Origin: CAZWRV01 sp964636325
Lineage (GTDB): Bacteria; Verrucomicrobiota; Lentisphaeria; Victivallales; GWF2-50-93
DNA: 6,914 nt
Direction: 5' to 3'
NCBI GenBank assembly: GCA_964636325.1
Contig: CAZWRV010000163.1
Coordinates: forward strand, 1 to 6,914
Shown: positions 1 to 6,653 of the stretch, in pieces
Layout: each line of letters starts with the position of its first letter
Position numbering within the stretch: the stretch's first letter is position 1
Program-made: the position numbers and the translations under genes
Notes under the pieces: model-generated
What the model was told of the DNA's origin: nothing
Seen by the model: the letters and a program-made list of their open reading frames with translations, nothing else
Databases searched by the model: none

Positions 1-60
1 AGTTTCACACCGACAGAACTGGCGGATTTCCCCGCCAGAGCGGCACTCTCCTGAAGCTCG
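1..60 (+). repeat. 60-bp dispersed repeat, left copy
   Basis: This stretch is repeated in the same orientation at 6713-6772 with only two substitutions in 60 bases (positions 9 and 16 of the unit). It contains a perfect 7-bp inverted repeat, CTGGCGG at 19-25 and CCGCCAG at 32-38, separated by ATTTCC, so either strand could fold into a hairpin. The unit ends in CTGAAGCTCG, a block that recurs elsewhere in the window. The window begins at the first base of the unit, so the true left boundary cannot be seen. Confidence 0.9.
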
Positions 61-82
61 GCTGTTATCGTCCTAATCGCTG

Positions 83-158
83 TTGGACATTGAAAATTAC
101 CTGTCACGCCTTGCGTGATAAATTGGATACTTGTCCCGCAACCGCGGGATTGGATATT
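83..158. repeat. Two-hairpin intergenic unit downstream of the flippase
   Basis: Two hairpins stand in tandem: TCACGC-CTT-GCGTGA (104-118, extendable by a G-T and a T-A pair) and TCCCGC-AACC-GCGGGA (134-149). They are separated and flanked by three versions of one 9-mer: TTGGACATT (83-91), TTGGATACT (123-131) and TTGGATATT (150-158). The last touches the flippase stop codon at 158-160. On the minus strand these hairpins directly follow the flippase gene and could act as a transcription terminator or 3'-end stabiliser. Neither has a clean run of T after it, so intrinsic termination is not established. Confidence 0.55.
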
Positions 159-1699
159 CACTTCTTCATCCCCGCCATGCTCCTCCACCACAGCGGCTTC
201 CTCGACCATGCGATGAGGAGGAACCCCGCCTTGCATATGCACGACGCCAGGATCAGGATCGCCAGCCCCTTCAAAAAACTTCCGTGCCAAGGAATCTTTA
301 CGATCAACCAGCTGGCCAGACCGAGAATCGCCGCCGCCGCCGCCCCTTCCGAAATCTCCTGCAAACTCACCGAGAAATTTATCCTTCCATGCAGGGCGAA
401 CGCCAGCAGCATGAAGAGGACGACGTTGCTTGCGAGAACCGTCCGGCATGCGTTCACGGTGTCCAGCCTTCCGGTCACTTGGAAGAGGAAGCACATCAGT
501 ATCGTCACTGTGCAGCTTATGGAAAGGAAATGCGTGATGAGAGGCTTCTTCTCGATTCCGTCCAGTATGCTCCTCAGCGGAGTATGGAAAAGGACCGGAA
601 TCATCGCAAAGCAAAGGCACCTCAGCGCCGCACCAGCCTCCGCATAACCGGGACCGAACCATAGAAACGTAATCAGATCCCCCATGATGTATATCTGCAC
701 AGTCATGACGATGCCCGCTTGGAAAAAGAGCGAGAATACGCTCCCCGTCAGCGCAGCCAGGTCGTCCGCGCTCCTCTCCTGATGCCAGTTGGCACTGCGC
801 GGCAGGAAGACCTGCCCGAGAGGATCCGTAAGGTAATTCACCGTCTGCAGGACTAGGAACGCGCTGAGGAAATAGACCGCATCGACGCCGTTCTTCACCA
901 GGAAAAACGGGACGACATAAGCCGTGAACCCGGCCAGGAAGCCCGCGGGTATCCTGGGCAGGCTGTAGCCTATCACGGAATTCCAAGCAGAGGCTAGCGA
1001 TGTCTTGAGATCACGGAACGGATTGCCCATATGTTTCAGAAGCGCGACGAATCCTGTGAAATACGCTGCCGCCCACACAGTCAGGAAACGTTCGACCGTA
1101 AGCCGCCCCATGAGATGCAACAGGACAAGGGCCGCCAGCGGGGCGACGCCGTTCAAGATCAGATTCACCGCATTCGCCCTCCCCATGTTTAGCCTGCCGC
1201 GGTGGAACGAATAGAGAAGGACATAACCGGTGTAGCCAAAAAGCCAGAGCAGGGAAATCAGCCAGAAATCCCTCGCGCTCCCGCGGATCGGAAACGCAAA
1301 GTTACGGACTGTCTCGGCCGGAACCAGCGTCCCTGCGGCGACAACAGCCGCATTGAAGGTGAAAAGCATCAGCCATGTTCCGCGCAGTTCGGCAGCCCCG
1401 CCGCCCGGAGTATTCATGCTCCGCGCAAGAATCCAGGTGAGTCCGCCGCCCGCGGCAAGGGTCATGACAGGAAAAAGCGCCGCGGTGAAGCGCCTGATGA
1501 AAAGGTAGTTTTCAAAGTCGGAAGCCGCCAGTAGGCGCGAAAGCATCCCGGTAAAGACAACTGTGAGGACGACCGTGATGCCGGAAGCGGCGATAGTAAG
1601 GAGGGAGTCCTTCCATACCGCCTTCAGCATCCCGGGGGCCTCATCAGTTGCCTGTCCTTCCGGCAAGCCCTCGGACTCTTTTTCGAACATCTTCGTCAA
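158..1699 (-). CDS. Wzx/MurJ-like polysaccharide flippase (MOP superfamily)
   Basis: The product is a polytopic membrane protein of 513 residues with about 14 hydrophobic segments (roughly 32-52, 71-92, 107-127, 144-163, 176-196, 204-221, 251-268, 273-291, 317-346, 361-375, 389-408, 419-436, 452-468, 476-497). This layout and length fit the MOP exporters that flip lipid-linked oligosaccharides across the inner membrane. Segments such as LWFGPGY near residue 346 resemble the second half of Wzx proteins. The substrate is unknown, and no glycosyltransferase or Wzy polymerase lies nearby. The start is uncertain. The longest form uses TTG at 1699, with AAGG 8 nt upstream. ATG at 1690 has no good ribosome site. 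ATG at 1630 has GAGG 8 nt upstream, places the start just before the first membrane segment, and would give 490 residues. MurJ itself is less likely, but I could not exclude it by eye. Confidence 0.82.
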   Translation of the reverse strand: MTKMFEKESEGLPEGQATDEAPGMLKAVWKDSLLTIAASGITVVLTVVFTGMLSRLLAASDFENYLFIRRFTAALFPVMTLAAGGGLTWILARSMNTPGGGAAELRGTWLMLFTFNAAVVAAGTLVPAETVRNFAFPIRGSARDFWLISLLWLFGYTGYVLLYSFHRGRLNMGRANAVNLILNGVAPLAALVLLHLMGRLTVERFLTVWAAAYFTGFVALLKHMGNPFRDLKTSLASAWNSVIGYSLPRIPAGFLAGFTAYVVPFFLVKNGVDAVYFLSAFLVLQTVNYLTDPLGQVFLPRSANWHQERSADDLAALTGSVFSLFFQAGIVMTVQIYIMGDLITFLWFGPGYAEAGAALRCLCFAMIPVLFHTPLRSILDGIEKKPLITHFLSISCTVTILMCFLFQVTGRLDTVNACRTVLASNVVLFMLLAFALHGRINFSVSLQEISEGAAAAAILGLASWLIVKIPWHGSFLKGLAILILASCICKAGFLLIAWSRKPLWWRSMAGMKK

Positions 1700-1705
1700 T
1701 TGGTC

Positions 1706-1768
1706 AACCTTGGCTCTAACCGCAATGAATTTTTAAAATAAACATTGCAATATCTATTGCTCAAGGTT
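1706..1768 (-). promoter_or_regulatory. Nested inverted repeats upstream of the flippase
   Basis: An outer 7-bp inverted repeat, AACCTTG (1706-1712) and CAAGGTT (1762-1768), encloses an inner 6-bp one, GCAATG (1722-1727) and CATTGC (1743-1748), with almost the same centre. The inner loop is an A/T-only block (1728-1742) that could hold a promoter -10 element. A second hairpin, GCAATA-TC-TATTGC (1747-1760), shares two bases with the inner stem, so the two are mutually exclusive. The outer arm at 1706-1712 contains the AAGG that would serve a TTG start at 1699. Either an operator or an RNA structure is possible. No clear -35/-10 pair was found. Confidence 0.35.
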
Positions 1769-1812
1769 CAATGCCCAAGTTATTTCATTTTTCCGAACTC
1801 CAAGTTTTCCAT

Positions 1813-1853
1813 GTCCTCGTGCGCTTAGCCTGCTTGAAGGCAGCCTCGAGGAC
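1813..1853 (+). other. Stem-loop in the divergent intergenic region
   Basis: A perfect 7-bp stem, GTCCTCG (1813-1819) with CGAGGAC (1847-1853), encloses a smaller CTGC/GCAG hairpin (1830-1833 and 1840-1843). No T-run follows on the plus strand. The 3' arm carries GAGGA, which lies 9 nt before a small ATG-started ORF at 1862-1951. It may be a leader structure for the downstream hydrolase gene, or chance. The rest of the 276-bp gap between the flippase and the hydrolase shows no further gene. Confidence 0.3.
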
Positions 1854-1889
1854 AATTTGAGATGAGGGCAAATAGGACGGCGGCAAAAT

Positions 1890-1910
1890 CGGCTCTGGCC
1901 GGCAAATCGG
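1890..1910 (-). repeat. Degenerate copy of the hairpin core of the 60-bp repeat
   Basis: Read on the minus strand, this segment matches the hairpin core of the 60-bp repeat (units at 1-60 and 6713-6772) at 17 of 21 positions, including the uninterrupted GCCAGAGC/GATTT blocks. The flanks match only weakly. It is therefore either an old decayed copy or a chance resemblance; only a genome-wide repeat profile could separate these. Confidence 0.3.
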
Positions 1911-1975
1911 ATCTCTTCTCAGAAGGCCATCATCATGCGGTCAACTGTTGAACTTCGCGTTCCCGCTGATAGAAT

Positions 1976-2863
1976 ATGCTTCCGTTTTTCATGGCCGTCC
2001 GACAGGACGGCGAACTGGATTTTAAAAATATGAAGGCAACAAAGAGATCAGTCATCAGAAAACCTGTTGTGCACAGCCCTGGAGCCAGGGAGATCCGCGA
2101 CGGTATCTACTGGCTGCACCCCAGGGACGGCGGCGAGGTGTTCTTCGTGCGGACGAGCGCCGGGCTGGTGATGTTCGACACTTCAATGCCCAGGCACAAG
2201 AACTTCTTCCTCAGGGAGATGCGCAAGGTCGGCCTCGATCCGTCCGAGATCGTCCTGGGCTTCATAACGCATCTTCACTGCGATCACTGCGGCGGGATGG
2301 GCTGGTGGAGCAGGAAGTTCAAGTTCCCCGTGGTGGCCCATGAGCAGGCGGTCGGGCCGATCGCAAAAGGCGATCTGCTTGCCACCGGCGCCTACATGTT
2401 CTACACCGGCTTCGACGAGGATTTCGTCCCCTGCCATGTCAAATACAAGGTCAAGGGCGGAGAAAAGTTCATTGTCGGAGACAGATGCTTCGAGGTCTTC
2501 CACGCGCCCGGGCACACGGTGGGCAGCATCCACATACTGGACGGGGAAAACCTATTCGTCGGGGATACTCTCTTCGAAAACGGCGGTATCGGCTGGATGG
2601 ACGTCCACTGGGGTTCACAGCCGCAGGACTATGTTGAGACGCTCCAACTCATGCATGCGCACGTCGGCAAGATGGCCTATCCGGGGCACGGCGCGCCGTA
2701 CCGGCTCAAGGCTTCGATGATCAGGACGGCGCAGAAGGCGGCCGCATTCTACATCGGCGGCGGACACGGCCTCGGCAGCCCCAGGGCGCCAAGCCAGTAT
2801 GCAAGCAGAAAGAACGTCCCCTCCCCCAACCGAAATACGATACTCGTCGCCGGTAAAGCCTGA
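1976..2863 (+). CDS. Metallo-beta-lactamase-fold hydrolase (glyoxalase II-like)
   Basis: The protein (295 residues from the first ATG) shows every metal ligand expected of a dinuclear metallo-beta-lactamase-fold hydrolase. The THLHCDH motif gives H99, H101, D103 and H104; HAPGHT gives H180; GDTLF gives D197; and the late PGHG gives H238. The order and spacing match the glyoxalase II-like group of soluble hydrolases. The natural substrate cannot be told from sequence; thioesters, lactones and phosphoesters are all handled by this superfamily. No signal peptide is evident, so it is probably cytoplasmic. The start is uncertain: ATG at 1976, 1991 and 2030 are all in frame and none has a convincing ribosome site. 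The conserved fold begins around residue 33, so the 2030 start (277 residues) would also suffice. The last 35 residues are low-complexity and lie outside the core fold. The gene is alone on this strand and convergent with murE. Confidence 0.88.
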   Translation: MLPFFMAVRQDGELDFKNMKATKRSVIRKPVVHSPGAREIRDGIYWLHPRDGGEVFFVRTSAGLVMFDTSMPRHKNFFLREMRKVGLDPSEIVLGFITHLHCDHCGGMGWWSRKFKFPVVAHEQAVGPIAKGDLLATGAYMFYTGFDEDFVPCHVKYKVKGGEKFIVGDRCFEVFHAPGHTVGSIHILDGENLFVGDTLFENGGIGWMDVHWGSQPQDYVETLQLMHAHVGKMAYPGHGAPYRLKASMIRTAQKAAAFYIGGGHGLGSPRAPSQYASRKNVPSPNRNTILVAGKA

Positions 2864-2878
2864 ATACCTGAAACGACT

Positions 2879-2918
2879 GCAGTCTAACGCAACCGACGGC
2901 AGTCTATCGCGGCCGGAA
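2879..2918 (+). repeat. Imperfect 20-bp tandem duplication
   Basis: Two adjacent 20-bp units (2879-2898 and 2899-2918) share GCAGTCTA followed by CGC and CCG, with 14 of 20 positions identical. The first unit overlaps a perfect 10-bp palindrome, GACTGCAGTC (2875-2884). It lies between the convergent hydrolase and murE genes, directly before the 12-bp repeat block. Confidence 0.6.
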
Positions 2919-2925
2919 GCTTTAA

Positions 2926-2972
2926 GCGACAAAGTTAGCGACAAAGCTCCCGACAAAGATGGCGAGTTTCAG
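2926..2972 (-). repeat. Triple GACAAAG element overlapping the murE 3' end
   Basis: GACAAAG occurs on the plus strand at 2928-2934, 2940-2946 and 2952-2958, at exactly 12-bp spacing, and is followed by GGCGAGTTTCAG (2961-2972). The same order of parts (CCGGAAG, three GACAAAG at 12-bp spacing, GGCGAGCTTCAG) is present in the other orientation at 6763-6817. The last bases of the element include the complement of the murE stop codon (2969-2971). I see no T-run typical of a bidirectional terminator here. Confidence 0.75.
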
Positions 2973-4456
2973 ACAAGTTCCTTGCCCAGCGCCTTGCACG
3001 CGGCCGCAACTTCAGCCCGGTCGTCGAACGGATGCTTCACTCCGTTGATCTCCTGGTAGTCCTCGTGGCCTTTTCCGGCGATCAGGATTATGTCGCCCCG
3101 GCCCGCGGTCCTGATGGCATCGAAGATGGCCTCGCGCCTGTCGGGGATCTCAGAAAAGTTGGTTCCGCGCGGAATCCCCGCCGTTATCTCCCGGATGATG
3201 TCTAGCGGATCCTCGGTGCGAGGGTTGTCGCTTGTGACGATCACTTTGTCCGCGAGCTCCGCGGCCACGGCACCCATCCTTGGCCGCTTTGTCCGGTCGC
3301 GGTCGCCGCCGCATCCGAAGACCACGGTGAGCCTTTCTTCCGTCTGTGGGCGGAGCGTCCTGAGGACGTTGTCCAGTGCGTCGTCGGTATGGGCGTAGTC
3401 GACGAAAATGTTTATGCCGGAGGCGGTAGTGAACTTTTCGAGGCGGCCGGGGACGCTGACACCCTTTTCAAGGACCGCGGCGACAGTCGGCAGGGGGACG
3501 CCCAGCGACCATGCCAGCACCGCGGCGCCGGCTGCGTTGTGCACGTTGTATTCGCCGATCAGCGGGCTTTTGAACCTGGTCTTCCTCCGTCCGAGCCGCA
3601 TTGAGAACGCGGACTTCTCGGCCGAAAGGCGCATGTGTGATATCCTGTATTTCGCCCTCAGCTTCCTGCCGAAGGTGACGAAGTTTCTGCCCTCCACCTC
3701 CGCAGCGAGCCTCCTGCCGTATGGATTGTCGATGTTCACAACGGCAGGCGCCTCGGATGAGATGTGCTCGAGGAAGAGCAGCTTCTTCGCGGCGAAGTAG
3801 CTTTCCATGTCCTTGTGGTAGTCGAGATGATCGCCGCTGAGGTTCGTGAAGACCGAGCCTGCGAATTTCGCAGTTCCGATCCTGTCCTGGTCGAGCGCGT
3901 GGCTTGAAACCTCCATCACGGCGCAGTCGCAGCCGTTGCGGACCATTTCCGCGAAATATTCCTGAAGTTCGCCGGGCTCCGGAGTGGTGCGCCCCGCGGC
4001 CAGGACCTTTCCGCCATACCTGTAGCATACGGTGGTTATGAGCCCGCATCTGCGTCCGGCGGCCGAAAATATCGCGTCGAGCAGGAAGGCCGTCGTGGTC
4101 TTCCCCTTTGTGCCAGTGATTCCGACAAGAGTCATCTTCGACGCGGGGAAGTCGTGGAAGACCTCGCATAGGCGGGCATATGCCGGATATGACTTCCTTA
4201 CGCATATCAGGCTGACGCCGGGAACGTTTTCCACTATGTCGTTCTCGTGGACTATGGCCTCCGCGCCTGCGGCGATGGCCGCTGGGATGAAGCGGTGTCC
4301 GTCGTTCTTAGCCCCGGAGACGGCCACGAAGATCGAACCCGGCCGGCATCTCCTCGAATCGTTCGTCACCGACTTGACGGCGAAATCGGACTTGATGGAC
4401 GTTCCGACCACAAGCCCCTTGAGATGGTCAAGATATTCCGAAAGGCGCTTCGACAT
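2969..4456 (-). CDS. murE: UDP-MurNAc-L-Ala-D-Glu:meso-DAP ligase MurE
   Basis: MurE is the cytoplasmic ATP-dependent ligase that adds the third stem residue to the peptidoglycan precursor UDP-MurNAc-L-Ala-D-Glu. The 495 residues show the three Mur ligase domains: an N-terminal UMAG-binding domain (about 1-105, with TNDSR at 31-35), a central ATPase domain, and a C-terminal domain from about 335. The ATP loop is GTKGKTT (115-121). TTPEP is at 157-161, EVSSHAL at 182-188, and the lysine expected to be carbamylated is K224 in AAKKLLF. DNPRTED (410-416) is the signature for meso-diaminopimelate rather than lysine, and GKGHEDYQ starts at 461. Length is normal and all key residues are present. The ATG at 4456 gives a typical MurE N-terminus but has no Shine-Dalgarno sequence; a heptamer array lies immediately upstream. 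No other mur gene is adjacent in the window, which is unusual because murE often sits in the dcw cluster. The stop codon falls inside a dispersed repeat. Confidence 0.97.
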   Translation of the reverse strand: MSKRLSEYLDHLKGLVVGTSIKSDFAVKSVTNDSRRCRPGSIFVAVSGAKNDGHRFIPAAIAAGAEAIVHENDIVENVPGVSLICVRKSYPAYARLCEVFHDFPASKMTLVGITGTKGKTTTAFLLDAIFSAAGRRCGLITTVCYRYGGKVLAAGRTTPEPGELQEYFAEMVRNGCDCAVMEVSSHALDQDRIGTAKFAGSVFTNLSGDHLDYHKDMESYFAAKKLLFLEHISSEAPAVVNIDNPYGRRLAAEVEGRNFVTFGRKLRAKYRISHMRLSAEKSAFSMRLGRRKTRFKSPLIGEYNVHNAAGAAVLAWSLGVPLPTVAAVLEKGVSVPGRLEKFTTASGINIFVDYAHTDDALDNVLRTLRPQTEERLTVVFGCGGDRDRTKRPRMGAVAAELADKVIVTSDNPRTEDPLDIIREITAGIPRGTNFSEIPDRREAIFDAIRTAGRGDIILIAGKGHEDYQEINGVKHPFDDRAEVAAACKALGKELV

Positions 4457-4463
4457 TTTGTAA

Positions 4464-4512
4464 GTTGACCGTTACTCGTTATTCGTTATCGGTTATTCGC
4501 TACTGGTTAATT
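4464..4512 (-). repeat. Heptamer tandem array upstream of murE
   Basis: Seven contiguous 7-bp units run without a phase break: GTTGACC, GTTACTC, GTTATTC, GTTATCG, GTTATTC, GCTACTG, GTTAATT. The plus-strand consensus is GTTAYTC, or GAATAAC on the coding strand of murE. The array ends 7 bp before the murE start codon, so it occupies the place where the murE leader or promoter must be, if murE has its own. It is AT-richer than its surroundings. Copies are too short and too degenerate for CRISPR. Confidence 0.75.
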
Positions 4513-4560
4513 ATCCGATAGCTGACGAAGTCTGCCGGAACCCGTCGATACCTGCCTTTT

Positions 4561-5631
4561 TCATTCCGGCTTCTTCGAGACTCCGGCCTGCTCCCATGTG
4601 GCCATTTCGTTCATGATGAGGACGGCCGACTCGACGAAGTTCATGGCCAGTGCAGCGCCGGTCCCTTCGCCGAGCCTGAGGTTCAGGTTGACAAGCGGCT
4701 GCTTGCCGATCTTCGCCAAGGCGTCGCCATGGCCGCGTTCGACGCTTAGGTGCGAGGCGATCATGTAGTCCGCCGCGGCAGGACATATCTGCGATGCGAT
4801 CAGGGCTCCGGCCGTGGAGATGAAGCCGTCTATCAGAATTGGTTTGCGCCTTGACGCGGCGCCCAGAATAAGGCCGGCGATCCCCCCGATCTCGAAGCCG
4901 CCGACCTTGGCGAGAACATCTATAGGATCCTTGGGGTCGGGCCTGTTGAGTTCGATGGCCTTCCTGATTATTTCCGCCTTCCGCCTCCTGCCATCCTCGT
5001 CCACGCCGGCCCCGCAACCGGTGGCCTTCTCGGGATCGATGCCGCATATGACGGAAGTGATCGCCGTGCTCGGCGTCGTGTTTCCGATGCCCATGTCGCC
5101 GGTGGCGAGCATGTCCGTGACGGATGCGAGGGTGAGCGCCACTTCGATTCCTGCGCCCAGGGCCTGCAGCGCCTGCTCCCGCTTCATCGCGGGCCCTTTC
5201 GCCATATTGGCTGTTCCGCGGGCGATCTTCTTGTCAATCACCTTGCCCTGTTCGACCAGGTCGGCGACGTCGCCCGCCACGCCCATGTCCACGACGAGGA
5301 CCTTGGCGCCCGCCTGCTTGGCGAGCACGTTTATTCCGGCGGCCCCGAGCACCGCGAAGTTCTTGATCATCTGAACTGTGACCGCCTGCGGATAGGGGCT
5401 GACCCCTTCGGCGACGACCCCGTGGTCTCCCGCCATGACCACCACCGTCCGCCTGCGGATCGGGGGGTTCAGCGCGCGTGTCATCCCGGCGATGTCTACT
5501 CCGAGATCAAGCAGGCGCCCGAGTGCCCAGGTCGGCATGGTTAGATTGTTTATGCGTTCGACCGCCTTGTCACGCCAGAACTTGTCGGCTGGCTTGATTT
5601 CGGCGACTGTCTTCTGAAGCATCTGGTCCAT
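4561..5631 (-). CDS. cobT: Nicotinate-nucleotide:dimethylbenzimidazole phosphoribosyltransferase
   Basis: CobT transfers phosphoribosyl from nicotinate mononucleotide to a lower-ligand base such as 5,6-dimethylbenzimidazole, making the alpha-ribotide used to finish cobamides. The 356-residue length is normal. Recognisable blocks are GDHGVVAEGVSPYPQ (68-82), GAAGINVLA (96-104), GDMGIGNTTPS (178-188), GCGAGVD (205-211), and LGEGTGAA (320-327), whose E322 matches the catalytic glutamate of the Salmonella enzyme. The base actually activated cannot be deduced. The ATG at 5631 has AAGG 10 nt upstream, a weak ribosome site; ATG at 5622 is a less likely alternative. No cobS, cobU or other cobamide gene is in the window, and the 101 bp upstream show no cobalamin riboswitch. 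It is spaced about 100 bp from both same-strand neighbours, so shared transcription is possible but not shown. Confidence 0.97.
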   Translation of the reverse strand: MDQMLQKTVAEIKPADKFWRDKAVERINNLTMPTWALGRLLDLGVDIAGMTRALNPPIRRRTVVVMAGDHGVVAEGVSPYPQAVTVQMIKNFAVLGAAGINVLAKQAGAKVLVVDMGVAGDVADLVEQGKVIDKKIARGTANMAKGPAMKREQALQALGAGIEVALTLASVTDMLATGDMGIGNTTPSTAITSVICGIDPEKATGCGAGVDEDGRRRKAEIIRKAIELNRPDPKDPIDVLAKVGGFEIGGIAGLILGAASRRKPILIDGFISTAGALIASQICPAAADYMIASHLSVERGHGDALAKIGKQPLVNLNLRLGEGTGAALAMNFVESAVLIMNEMATWEQAGVSKKPE

Positions 5632-5732
5632 CTGATTGAGGCCTTTATGTCATGCGTTTGTTTCCCTGCAATGCTCACGTCGACGGGTCTACATTTCTAC
5701 CGCTCGAAATTGAAAATTCAAGGGGAGGCCGT

Positions 5733-6629
5733 CTACACTTTGAAGTCCGGCGTATAGTCGCAGGACGAGCCCGGAACCTGGACGAATCCGTTCTCAAGAC
5801 CGTATTTATCAAGGAGTTCCGACGCGGCGCAGTATTCGGCCTCGGACAGGGGTCTGCTTATTTCCGGGAACTCGCCGGCCCTGTGCGCCGGATAATACTG
5901 TCCCATCAGGCTGATCCAGGCCCCGTCGCCGAGATTGTCGGAAATCCAACGCAGCGAATCCTCCGTCGAATTAAGATCCCCGGGCAGTACGAGTATCCGG
6001 ATCAGGATGCCCTTTTCCGCGAGACCGTCCTCGACCCTCAGGCGTCCCACCTGGCGGGCCATCTCAAGTATCGCCCTCCTCGCCTTTTCCGGATATTCCG
6101 GCGCGCCGGAATATCTTGCGGAATTGGCGGGGCTGGAATATTTCAAATCCGGCAGATAGACGTCGACCATGCCTTCAAGAGCCCGCAGGGTATCCACGTT
6201 CTCGTATGCGCTGCTGTTCCAGACCACCGGGATAGAAAGTCCGTTCCTTCTGGCAATCTCAAGAGACAAGATTATCTGCGGCGTGTAATGCGTTCCCGTG
6301 ACGATGTTTATGTTGTGGGCCCCCTGCCCTTGCAGCTCAAGCATCATATCGGAAAGATCCTGCTCAGTGCAAATCTTCCCGTGACCCATATGGCTGATCC
6401 TCCAGTTCTGGCAGAACACGCACTTCATCGCGCAGTGCGAGAAGAAGATAGTGCCGCTTCCGCAGGTTCCGCTTATCACCGGCTCCTCCCAGCGGTGGAG
6501 CTGGTGCAGGTTCACCTTCAGCTTGTCCGGAGCGCCGCAGGCGCCGGCGCCGGCGGTCCTGTCCGCCCCGCAGTTCCGCGGGCAGAGCCGGCACCCGCGC
6601 ATGATTCCATGCATCTCTTCAAATGTCAC
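5733..6629 (-). CDS. Radical SAM protein, PflX-like (COG1313 family)
   Basis: From the GTG at 6629 this is a 298-residue protein. It has the radical SAM cluster C66-X3-C70-X2-C73 (CAMKCVFC) within GSGTIFFSHC...CQNW, the signature of the PflX-type relatives of pyruvate formate-lyase activating enzyme. A second cysteine set lies at the N-terminus, C13-X2-C16-X3-C20-X10-C31, in the pattern CRLCPRNCG usual for this family and possibly binding another metal or cluster. LHRWEEPVISG precedes the core. The target is unknown; no glycyl-radical enzyme is in the window, so activase function is not supported here. I prefer GTG at 6629 because GAGGAG lies 5 nt upstream; the GTG at 6635 overlaps that site and would give 300 residues. 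Its ribosome site is joined to a repeat block. The enzyme should be oxygen-sensitive and cytoplasmic. Confidence 0.92.
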   Translation of the reverse strand: MTFEEMHGIMRGCRLCPRNCGADRTAGAGACGAPDKLKVNLHQLHRWEEPVISGTCGSGTIFFSHCAMKCVFCQNWRISHMGHGKICTEQDLSDMMLELQGQGAHNINIVTGTHYTPQIILSLEIARRNGLSIPVVWNSSAYENVDTLRALEGMVDVYLPDLKYSSPANSARYSGAPEYPEKARRAILEMARQVGRLRVEDGLAEKGILIRILVLPGDLNSTEDSLRWISDNLGDGAWISLMGQYYPAHRAGEFPEISRPLSEAEYCAASELLDKYGLENGFVQVPGSSCDYTPDFKV

Positions 6630-6634
6630 GATCA

Positions 6635-6640
6635 CTCCTC
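6635..6640 (-). promoter_or_regulatory. Ribosome binding site of the radical SAM gene
   Basis: GAGGAG on the minus strand stands 5 nt before GTG at 6629-6627. It decides the start, since it overlaps the other candidate GTG (6635-6633). It directly adjoins a copy of the repeat block GGCGAGCTTCAG (6651-6640), and the combined string differs from the equivalent part of the 60-bp repeat only by a GGAGAG/AGAGGAG-type rearrangement. Confidence 0.7.
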
Positions 6641-6653
6641 TGAAGCTCGCCTC

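Noticed and set aside
3468..4205. 245-residue minus-strand ORF within murE
   Set aside because: It is an out-of-frame shadow rich in Arg, Gly and Pro; the MurE frame carries all family motifs.
4464..4512. Heptamer array as CRISPR
   Set aside because: Units are 7 bp, contiguous and degenerate, with no spacers and no cas gene.
4534..4570. Inverted repeat GCCGGAA/TTCCGGC around the cobT stop as a terminator
   Set aside because: The loop is 23 nt, the arm includes coding sequence, and no T-run follows on the minus strand.
5632..5732. Cobalamin riboswitch before cobT
   Set aside because: The 101-bp gap is too short for a full element between the genes and I could not see a B12-box-like core.
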